Source of the DNA: Chara braunii
Taxonomy: Eukaryota > Streptophyta > Charophyceae > Charales > Characeae
DNA: 30,550 nt
Reading direction: 5' to 3'
Assembly: GCA_003427395.1 (NCBI GenBank)
Contig: BFEA01000004.1
Span: 6,465,360-6,495,909, forward strand
Position 1 is the first letter of the stretch; each line of letters opens with the position of its first letter. The position numbers and the translations under genes are program-made. Below the pieces are notes generated by a model that ran no database searches, had not been told where the DNA came from, and saw nothing but the letters and a program-made list of their open reading frames with translations. This document shows positions 18,812-26,860 of the stretch, piece after piece.

Positions 18812-19550
18812 GGTAACCGGCGTTCGGGATGGGCCGAACGCCCGAACGTATGGGACCCCTTGAGGATGCGTTCGGCCGTTCGGGCCGAACGCGGATCCAA
18901 AAAAAAAAAAAAAAAAGTCATCAAACAAATCCGAAAAATAGATATATTATGGAGAAAAATAAATTAAATAATCTTTGCCTGAGCATTACATCCGAATTCC
19001 TTACCAAATTTGAAATAAAAATAAAATATAGAAAATAAATACAAATAATAAAAATAAATAAAAATAAAAAGAGAATTAAATTTAGTGAGTGCGCGAGCAT
19101 GTTTTCGACACCGCCATCTTTGGTGATTTTTCATTTTTTTTTTGGCATAGTTAAATGCCCTTAAAACTTACAGATGTTTACTTCATATAATACAAAACCG
19201 ACTAAAAAAGTTTCAAAAAATAATAAAATTGTTTAGACCCCGAACTAAAGTGAAAACAAAAAGTAAAAAGTGAAAAAATACGTGGGCGAGCATGTTTTGA
19301 CACCGCCATCTTTGGCGATTTTTAATTCTTATTTGGCTTAGCCAAATAACTTGAAAATTTACAGGCATGTACATCACGTCATAGAGAACGCACAAAAAAA
19401 CACTCGGAAAAAAATAAATATTTTTAGGCCCCGAAATTATTTTTGGCGGGGGCCAAACACCGTCGGGTTTGGACCCCGTACGGGACCCTGAACGCCCGTA
19501 CGTACGGAGGTCTGCCCGGGAACCTCCGTACGTACGGGCTGGTGACCCTG
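18809..19550 (+). mobile_element. 742-bp inverted-repeat element, copy 2
   Basis: Starts CAGGGTAACCGGCGTTCGG and ends CGTACGGGCTGGTGACCCTG, so the ends are CAGGGT-ACC inverted repeats with mismatches. It has the same internal plan as copy 1: A-run at 18898-18916, core AATAAATTAAATAATCTTTG, and two TTT(C/T)GACACCGCCATCTTTGG segments (about 19103 and 19297). Both outer flanks are TA microsatellites. Confidence 0.75.
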
Positions 19551-19564
19551 TATATATATATATA

Positions 19565-19865
19565 TACTAGGCTACCGCCACCCGGGGCACCCTATTTTCT
19601 CGGGCGCCCCGGCCATCCAAGGACTCAGAAGGTTCCAGCCCGAAAAAAAAGAAAAAAAAAAATTCTAAAAAATCTGAAATAAAACCATGCTATGGAAAAA
19701 CAACGTAAACTGAACAAACTTTTGCGTCAGGGTCACATTGAAATTTTTACGAAATTTAAACTAAAATTGAAAATAAAAAAATAATTTTTATTTTTATTTA
19801 TTTAATTATTTAATTATTTTTGGATCGGTCGGGCAAGTGGACCCGGACCACTCTGGTTGCCTGGT
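19565..19865 (+). mobile_element. About 300-bp inverted-repeat element, short form
   Basis: Termini TACTAGGCTACCGCC and GGTTGCCTGGTA are imperfect inverted repeats related to the MITE at 17597. The interior has the core (AACTGAACAAACTTTTGCGTC, then GGTCACATTGAAATTTTTACG) in plus orientation. It is flanked on both sides by TA-rich microsatellites (19551-19565 and 19863 on). Confidence 0.6.
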
Positions 19866-19938
19866 ATATCTATATATATATAGATAGATAGATAGATAGA
19901 TATAGATATAGATATAGATATAGATATCTATATATCGT
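19866..19938. repeat. TA/TAGA/TAGATA compound microsatellite
   Basis: A TATC/TATATA run passes into (ATAG)n and then (ATATAG)n units. It borders the short element on the left and the hammerhead-containing segment on the right. Confidence 0.9.
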
Positions 19939-20002
19939 CACAAACAGAACTGCCCGGTAAAACCGTAGGCAGAGAGAGAGAAGAGAACAACAAACGAGGG
20001 GA

Positions 20003-20045
20003 TGTGACAAACTGTTTCGTCGGAGTTTCACCGACTCATCAGGAG
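20003..20045 (-). ncRNA. Hammerhead ribozyme core (short stem III type)
   Basis: Read on the minus strand, CTGATGA (20042-20036) is followed by a perfect 5-bp stem II (GTCGG/CCGAC, 7-nt loop), then GAA. Next comes a 3-bp stem III (ACA/TGT with a GTT loop) and C17 at 20006, placing predicted cleavage between 20006 and 20005. Every invariant core nucleotide (CUGAUGA, GAA, A15.1-U16.1, cleavable C17) is present in correct order. Short stem III hammerheads are known from Penelope-like retroelements and from retrozyme-like repeats. Stem I is not evident here: the bases before CTGATGA (GCCTC) do not pair with ACATCCCC after C17, so this copy may be inactive or work only in dimeric form. Confidence 0.7.
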
Positions 20046-20049
20046 GCAT

Positions 20050-20140
20050 ATATATTGAAAATTTGGTGAAACATTTCGATGTCACCCTGAGACAAACGCT
20101 ATTGAGTTTTAACATATTATATTTTTTTCGGTTTTATTTA
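20050..20140 (-). mobile_element. Fragment of the inverted-repeat element core, reverse orientation
   Basis: GGTGAAACATTTCGATGTCACC and GAGACAAACGCTATTGAGTTTT are the reverse complement of the core shared by the elements at 17597, 17999, 18809 and 19565. No termini of its own could be placed. Confidence 0.55.
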
Positions 20141-20151
20141 TTTATGGGGTA

Positions 20152-20308
20152 ACTAGGGCGCAGTCACGAAAGCAGTTTGTAAATGCATTTCGAACTGTCG
20201 TTTTCGAGTCCAGTCTGGTCCCAAGTTTTAACTGCAGTCGAAACTCTCTGCATGCACAACAGTCGCAAGGCCGAGTTTCCAAATGCAGTCCAGTCCGGCA
20301 CGTGGCTT
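20152..20308. repeat. ACTAGGGCGC repeat, copy 1
   Basis: ACTAGGGCGCAGTCACG opens a segment of about 157 bp whose landmarks recur in order at 30371-30540: GTTTTCGAGTCCAGTC, TAACTGCAGTC, AACAGTCGCA, GGCCGAGTTT and TGCAGTCCAGTC. It ends at a T-run (20307-20330). Confidence 0.8.
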
Positions 20309-20366
20309 TTTTTTTTTTTTTTTTTTTTTTGATATTTTTAGTCAACTGTTTTCTTATCATTATGTA

Positions 20367-20429
20367 NNNNNNNNNNNNNNNNNNNNNNNNNNNNNNNNNN
20401 NNNNNNNNNNNNNNNNNNNNNNNNNNNNN
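20367..20429. other. Assembly gap (63 N)
   Basis: A run of N interrupts what should be the left half of the inverted-repeat element ending at 21007. Sequence on the right resumes exactly in the conserved core (AATAAACTAAACAACATTTG). Confidence 1.
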
Positions 20430-21007
20430 GAATAAACTAAACAACATTTGCCTCAACAGTACATCCAAATTCATTACCAAATTTGAAATAAAAATCAAAT
20501 ACGAAAACTAAATAATATTAATGAAAATAAGAAAAAATAAAACGAGAATGAAATTATTGCGTGGGCAAGCAAGTTTTTGACACCGCCATCTTTGGAAATT
20601 TTTCATTTTTTTTTGGCTTTGTCAAATGCCATGAAATTTTATACACATGTATCTTACATAATAGAGAACTTACAAATAAAGTTTGAAAAAATAATAATTT
20701 TTTTCAGGCCCCGAAATAAAGGGAAAACAAAAAGTGAAAAGAGAAAAAAAACAAATGACACCACCATCTTTGCCGATTTTTTATTATTGTTTGGCTCCAC
20801 AGAATGACTTCAAAATTGATAGACAGGTAGCTTACATAACAGAGAACTCACCAAAAAAAAATCAGAAAAAATAATAATTTTTAGGTACCAAAATATTTTT
20901 TTGCGGGGTCCGAACCCCTTCGAGTTCGGGCCCCGTACGGGAACCCGAACGCCCGAACGTTCGGGGGTCAGCTTAGGGGCCTCCGTACGTTCGGCCTGGC
21001 AACTCTG
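20430..21007 (+). mobile_element. Inverted-repeat element, copy 3 (left end lost in the gap)
   Basis: Nearly identical to copy 1 from the core onward: the two GACACC-CCATCTTTG segments (about 20578 and 20757), the GGGTCCGAACCCC/CCGTACGGG end block, and termination CGTTCGGCCTGGCAACTCTG at 21007. The left terminus lies in or before the N run. Confidence 0.7.
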
Positions 21008-21103
21008 ACCATATTCATATTCCGTCTTTTTTATTTTTTTATTTTTTTTAATCATATTCATATTCCAGCGCATGAATGAAAAAACAAACAAAAAGAAAAA
21101 AAG

Positions 21104-21107
<4 letters not shown>

Positions 21108-21176
<69 letters not shown>
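21108..21176. repeat. (GA)n microsatellite
   Basis: A pure GA run of about 68 bp. A second, interrupted GA run lies at about 21245-21294 inside the inverted-repeat element. Confidence 0.95.
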
Positions 21177-21179
<3 letters not shown>

Positions 21180-21181
21180 CA

Positions 21182-21242
21182 TGCAAGATTCAATCTCATT
21201 TGGAATACAAACGAACACACACACACACACACGCGCGCACAC

Positions 21243-21281
<39 letters not shown>

Positions 21282-21587
21282 AGAGAGAGAGAGTGCACGC
21301 GCGCGGGCGTGGGTTCGATTTGCAAAATGAGAATGCATCTTGCCGCCTTCCTGCGCAAGATTCATTCCCATTTTCTACAAATCCATTTGCAGAATGAGAA
21401 TGCATATTGCTGCCTTTCTGCGCAAGATTCATTCCAATTTTCTACAAATCCATTCGTGCGAGCGTGAGCGAGAGAGAGAGAAAGGCACGGCGAGCTGCGT
21501 GGAGTGGCGCGGTGAACTCGCTGTGGCTCTTTCTCTCTCTCTCCCACCCGCTGTTCTTTTGTATTCCAAGTGAGATTGAATCTTGCA
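21182..21587. mobile_element. 406-bp MITE-like element with 30-bp terminal inverted repeats
   Basis: TGCAAGATTCAATCTCATTT begins a 30-bp arm (21182-21211) that matches the reverse complement of 21558-21587 with one mismatch. Inside are (CA)n, (GA)n and a 67-bp direct duplication (GAATGCATCTTGCCGCC at about 21331 and GAATGCATATTGCTGCC at about 21398), each followed by GCGCAAGATTCATTCC. AAGATTCATTC also occurs just outside at about 21600, and similar words recur at 12250 (reverse), 12710 and 16020, so it belongs to a dispersed family. No clear target duplication. Confidence 0.75.
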
Positions 21588-22959
21588 CTAGAGGGCGACA
21601 AGATTCATTCCCATTTTGGTCTCTTTCTCTCTCTCTCTCTCTTCATTTCTTAGTTTTTTTTGCTTTTTAGAATGTCGGTTTTTTTTTTTTTTTTTTTTTT
21701 TTTCCTGGTTTGTGAAAGGAAGAAAATCCTGCTATTGGTAGCTCTAGGCTCGACAAGGCTCGACTTACTGGCAGCTGGAGGCTTGGACTTGATAGTTGGG
21801 CGAGGTACTAGTGGTTTAATGGACAACGACAGGTTAGTGGGTGTCATATCATACTGCAGGGGATTGGGGACCCGTGGCGCTGCGTTAGCCTTTGCTTCGA
21901 GTCTGCAGTAAGGTACTGCTATACTGCCTGTACGGTAGCGGCTTGCACCGAGGGAGAGCTCGCTACAATTCATTTCCTTCTCCATGGTTTTCACCGTGGT
22001 AATTTGAACCTTTTTACAGAATGGAAGGACGGGGACAGCCATAGCCAGCATTGTTTTGTAATGATCTGAGCTGGAAGAAGTATTGGGTGAAGGAGGAACA
22101 TGCCTAGCAAAGATGGCTCATGCATGGGTGGTAGTTGATATCATAGTAGAGGACTTTTTCCGCGCTAACTTCTTACGGGATTGGAGAATCTTCTAGGATC
22201 TTGAAACTTTATCTTTGAACTAAATATTACTTCATATCCAGGAGACTTACTATCTGTTTCTGTTAAATTAAGACATATTGGTTGGAGATTCAATGATAAT
22301 GTTGTCATGTTGTTCGCATCGTAAGAGTTTGCGTGGTAAGTTGGTAAAAATAACTCCGAGCTGCTCCGCTATCCGTCCGGGTACGTGATTAACATCATTT
22401 AATTATGTTAAATGTTTCCTAGTTCCGCTAGCCATCTGGGTTACGTGATGAACATGATTTAATTTCTCATGAAACAACAACTTTGTAGGAGCACCTTAAG
22501 TGTACCTATGGGTTCTGGTGTTCGTCGTGTTTTTTATTTGCTCTTTTATCCCAGCATTAGACTTGTTGATGGCGTACAGTGCGCATGTTGATAGTTGTTC
22601 ACTCAATTTTAGTTACTTTCCTTCAATCCTTTAAGTCACGTTTTTTTATGAGGTTAGTCGTCTTAGACATGAAGCTCTGTTAATAAAACTCAGTGTTTCA
22701 AGACGTAAGTTTATTTCGATGTTCATCGCCTTTTTCAACTTTGTTAGCAAACACTTTGTCTTATGCTTGTTGTACAAGAGCTCGATGTCCTTACCGCCTT
22801 TCATCTCACAATAGGGTTTTCCGGGGTGAAAACGCCTACGCGTTTTGTCACTGGAGACATTGCTCACAGGTACACTCGCCTAATTTTTCAGAGTCTCCTT
22901 TGAGCGTCAGTTCAACATGGTAGCATTATCAACACAACTATATGGTTTACATCATCAAC
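21588..22959. other. Unassigned DNA with one short direct repeat
   Basis: Contains CT- and T-runs (21625-21705), open frames without recognisable domains (21660-21911 plus, 21650-22051 minus), and a direct repeat of about 41 bp at 22365-22405 and 22424-22464 (TCCGCTATCCGTCCGGG / TCCGCTAGCCATCTGGG, both followed by TACGTGAT). The minus frame of 133 codons is lysine/serine/proline-rich and ends in an A-run; I could not assign it. Confidence 0.35.
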
Positions 22960-24600
22960 AAGTATGTCGGCGAGTCTCGAATAGCACCAACCGGTAATGT
23001 AGCAACAATTAACATGGGTGAGCAACTTCAGCCAGAAGTCGTAATGGATTAGCCTTTGCGAACAGGTGCCCACTCTCGTCCACTAGCCCTAGGCAGTTCA
23101 AAATTGGCAGAAAACAAAGTACTAAAGTTGTTGGCACAATGTTATGAAGAGGGAAACATCCTTGAGGATGTCCCCTGTGAAGACGTAGAGATTGATGGGC
23201 GTGAGGCGATCTTTAAAGTAAACCTAAAATTTGACCAGATTAAAGCAAGTTGATTGAATGAGAATGGATGGTTGAAGGATGGTATCTTTGATCCTCAGGG
23301 CCAGAGAGGCGTTGTGAAATTCAAAGGGCCAAATGTATTGGCATACGCGTTCAGGGATAGAACTGTAGCCAACTGGTTAAGAGAACAGAGGGAAAATGAG
23401 CTTTTGCGCGTCGGAATCTCATTCTCGATGAGCTTCAGGCTATGGATAACAAGGTTAGAATGGCGAGAGTTTAAACGAGTAGAGTTGCTCAACAATTTTT
23501 GGTAATGGCGAGAGTTTAAACGAGTAGAGTTGCTCAACAATTTCTGGTAATGGCTCTACAGGTACCTCTGGATGCAATAGTTTATACAAAAGCTGCAATC
23601 AGGAGGGTTGTGGCGACGATAACAAAAGATCACCAGTCTATGCACGATATATTCACGTGTGAGCTGACAATTTAGAGTTTGTGTGATAGAATGGTAAATC
23701 AAATCTGGGTGAGAACTGACAACGATGACATGCGTGAGGTCAAGCTTGTGTGTTCCTCAACTCCATGGTGCCACAACTGCAGAGGCTTCTTTCACGAAGA
23801 GGACGAATGTACCAGGATCAAAGTGGATAATATTCAAAATCAAAGGAGTGCATTCAAAAATCAAAATAACATTACTATAGTTGGAGGAATGAATTTTAAT
23901 GTCAATCAAGATCATGGTTTTAATGCAGGTAGACAACAACAACGTCCTCCAAGTCACCAAGGTATAGGGAACAACCAGTATCAAGGGAATCTTGCCATGG
24001 GCAGGTCAGCTCAATCCGCAAGGGATCTCAGGCGAAAGGACATCACGGTGGGCCAATACCAAGTTCCTACCTCCCAAACGCAACATGCCGCTCATAACAT
24101 CAGGGCCAACCTGCTTTTCTCCCCAATGCGAAGATATCCAACTGGACAACTAAGAGGAATGGGACGAGGCAGGGTTGCTGGGGCAGTGGAGGAACGTTGC
24201 TGTGACCGGTCTTTATAACAACCCACAGGGTAACCTGAGAGCTGATGGTTATTATACAACGCAAGAACACTTTTCGACGGGTGGAGGACCGACTTCCGCT
24301 AACAGAGCTACCTATGACTCTATCACCGGAAGACCAAGAGGTAATGAGATAGTAATTTCCGAAGGAGGCCAAGGTGGTTTTCAAAACCCTCAGGCTGGCC
24401 CATCATCATGAGGGCAGGGAGACTCGTAAAGTCTTTGGTTGCGATCATGGGGAAGGTTCAAGTAGAGGCGTGGGCAACATGACCGGGTTAGCGGCAAAAG
24501 GATCTCAGGCTTTGGTTGCGAGCTATGAGGAATCTCAGGGGATTATAAGACACGCACTTACTTCGCCAAAAATCCAAATAGGTGGAAAGATGTTTTGAGA
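22960..24600 (+). pseudogene. Decayed LINE ORF1/gag-like ORF with CCHC zinc knuckle
   Basis: A nucleic-acid-binding ORF1-type protein is recognisable in pieces. About 22962-23400 gives one frame with in-frame stops at about 23050 and 23251. A frame change occurs near 23410. The second frame (to 24218) has stops around 23472, 23517 and 23672 and contains the zinc knuckle CHNCRGFFHEEDEC at 23769-23810, a perfect C-x2-C-x4-H-x4-C. A Q/N/G/R-rich low-complexity tail follows, then another frame change near 24180. The order of folded region, knuckle and disordered tail fits plant LINE ORF1. It could be the ORF1 of the LINE whose ORF2 lies at 26861, separated by the transposase fragment. An LTR-retrotransposon gag is the alternative. 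Confidence 0.65.
23460..23549 (+). repeat. 45-bp tandem duplication inside the ORF1 pseudogene
   Basis: ATGGCGAGAGTTTAAACGAG starts at 23460 and again at 23505. The two units differ at one base (TTTTTGG versus TTTCTGG). Both carry the same TAA in the reading frame, so the stop arose before the duplication. Confidence 0.95.
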
Positions 24601-24613
24601 TCGTCGGGCTCTT

Positions 24614-25238
24614 ACAGTTGGGGAAGCCTTTCTCAGTGAATGCCCGGAGAACCACTTGTTTTCGCACCCGCGCCGGCTGCGATATCTTGTCTGCGTACAC
24701 CCTTAACATAGGGGCTGTAGCATCGCGAACGGCGACAAGTCCGAACGCTCTGCCAATGCCGAAAACAGATGTGTTGTTGTCAAAAGTTTTGCCTTACGCC
24801 CACATGTACAACGCGTACGCGAGGATCTGCTCGGGCTGAAGTGGCTTCTTGTAGAACGTTAACTGTCTTTGTAGATGAGGTGCACACTCTTCGGTAATTT
24901 CCAAGAAAGCTGTAGTGGACATGAGAAGCTTCTTGCGAAAGTACTCGTTCGTAGCATCATCGCATACCTGCAAATCTTCCCAAGTCCCACCCGTTTTCCA
25001 CTTCATCCACCACCATGGAGTGGCCCGAGGGACCACACCGCACCTGATCGCTGTGCATAGTTGAATGACGACCCCTCTGCACCATCATCCTCTACCTCTC
25101 CCTCAAAATCGTGACCTTCATGCGCTTTGGCACTCTCTCCCTCTGATTGTGGATGACCACGGCCATGGCAGTCGCCGCGACAACTGTCTTCTCAATGGAT
25201 GTCAACACTGCGCGACCATGTGCACGAGAACCCTCCAT
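24614..25238 (-). pseudogene. PIF/Harbinger transposase, N-terminal part, broken
   Basis: The minus strand starts MEGSRA at 25238 and runs through a short N-terminal segment to a stop near 25100. The homologous frame then resumes with WWMKWKTGG, FLEITEECAPHL, KKPLQPEQILAYALY, FGIGRAFGLVAVRDAT and VVLRAFTEKGFPNC. This is the helical region upstream of the DDE catalytic domain in Harbinger (HARBI1-like) transposases. There is one in-frame TAA after AYALYMWA (24796) and at least one frame change upstream. Recognisable homology stops at 24614 at ACT|GTAAGA, a good donor consensus, so the DDE part was either in a following exon or deleted. It lies inside or beside LINE sequence of opposite orientation. 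Confidence 0.7.
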
Positions 25239-26126
25239 AGCACTCCCCCAACACGAGAACGGAGGTCCACCGTTTACCTGCCGCCTTCACCTCCACAACC
25301 GTAACCGGATGGGTGTACACTGTGCGTTTCCACAACCGTGCTGCACAAAGAACTTCACCAACAGACGTCTCCGCTGACATCCGCTCCCATTCGAGCCTGC
25401 CGCGCGCCCTAATATAGCGACCCCAGGTGACGATGTCTGGCTATGCTTTTGTGAATTCGTGGAAGCTTCAGGTTGGTTTCCTCTCTGTTTTAGTATCGAC
25501 TGTATAGTCACTTGCTCAGTGGTGTTGGTGTTGATTTTTTTCGTTTCACCACTTTTTTTTTGTGTAGCATTCCTTCAATTCTTTGGCAAACTAGACGACT
25601 GTCCCGGCGTGGTTAGGGTTATTCAAGGCGTGATTTCTTTTACAGTAAATATGACACTGTAATTGATCTGGGCCGATTAGGGTTGCTGGGTTGGAGTCTT
25701 ACTGTGTTCCTGAATCCATTTAAACCGGTATTGTATGCTGCTCTTGAACTTTATCACACTAGCTTAGGGGTAGTGGGGTCTAAGGATTTCAATAGAGGAT
25801 TGATGGGATCGAGCTTTTGGGGCTCTGTTTGGTGCACTGTTAGGGCTTTTTACTGATTGAATTGCTTTGTTAAGCCACGGTCAGGGCTTTGCTTGGCCGG
25901 AGAGCCTCGCTCAGCCCAACTACTGTGGCCAATGATGTAAGGGAAGCTGGGCCCGTTTCTCGGCATGTATCCAATTTTTTTAATTAAAAAATAAAATCAA
26001 TTTCATTTAAATTCAATAGCTGAGGCCAGAATCCTCGCATTACTTTGGGGAGTATCTGGAAGCATCATCCAGCATAGCTTACAAGTACAGAACCTGCAGG
26101 TCAATTTTTTTCTTTTATTTTTCTGC
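25239..26126. other. No recognisable gene
   Basis: Short open frames only (for example 25459-25662 plus). A CAG|GTTGGT donor-like word at about 25470 and TTTTGTGTAG acceptor at about 25568 could frame an intron, but no coding identity was found on either side. Confidence 0.35.
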
Positions 26127-26240
26127 ATAGCATTTTTTTTTTTTTTTTTTTTTTTTTTTTGCAGGGACCTTCTGTGGCCCTTGCCTGACCAGGCCACATG
26201 GGCCACCAAGGTGACCCTGGCGGCCGGGTTCGTAACCCAG
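26127..26240 (-). mobile_element. Possible short retroposon with poly(A) tail, minus strand
   Basis: A T-run of about 33 nt at 26129-26160 on the plus strand is directly followed by GC-rich sequence containing GGGTTCGTAACCC (about 26226-26238) and nested palindromes (GGCCACATGGGCC). A minus-strand tail of A after GGTCCCTGC would suit a SINE, but box A is not evident, so the call is tentative. Confidence 0.3.
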
Positions 26241-26356
26241 GCATGCATAAAATTACATGTGTGTAACCTATGTACATACATGAGGGGTGTACAGATGCCA
26301 TAGCCCCACCTGACATGTATTGACATCCATCCAATCATTGAGCGTACCTGTTGTTG

Positions 26357-26418
26357 CCATGTCATACCGTTGCTGATGTGGCAGTGAGGATGACCACATC
26401 AGCAACGGCATGACATGG
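26357..26418. repeat. 62-bp hairpin with 25-bp arms
   Basis: CCATGTCATACCGTTGCTG begins a 25-nt arm at 26357-26381, complementary to 26394-26418 with one mismatch; the loop is 12 nt. The sequence outside the arms is not complementary. It may be a minimal foldback element or a small-RNA precursor-like hairpin. Confidence 0.85.
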
Positions 26419-26860
26419 AGTCTATTGAGAGTACTTAGGCTGAATGGTGGTGAAAATCTGCAACTGAGTTCTCAGGTTGAACACAAGGGCATATCGGCAA
26501 AATGACAACCATAGCAGTCGTCTTCCCGCGTATAGAGGCATGGTCAGTTTAGCTGCAATCGGGTCAATTTCCAGTTTACATATAGCGATATTGTCAGTCC
26601 GTTCCATTCGGGGGAAGACGCTAGCTGCGCAGAAGCAGCAGAACGAGCGTTATTGTCTTGAGGGGGGAAAAAATTGGGTTATTGCCTCGCTCTACAACAA
26701 CATAGTCTATATGTATCTAGACAGGAAGGTTAACGACATGCATTTGGACTGACACGATATTTCGACTAAATCTTGACGGTCCATTATTAGCGCCGGGTAC
26801 ATCGACAAGCTTGTGCAGTGGAGCGAGGCCCCTAGTGATGCGAACAAAACAAATGCTTGA

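Noticed and set aside
18666-18928. Open frames with (YI)n stretches
   Set aside because: They are translations of the TA microsatellite and the GC-rich palindromic ends of inverted-repeat elements.
21072-21467. 131-codon frame with long (RE)n stretch
   Set aside because: It comes entirely from the GA microsatellites inside and beside the inverted-repeat element.
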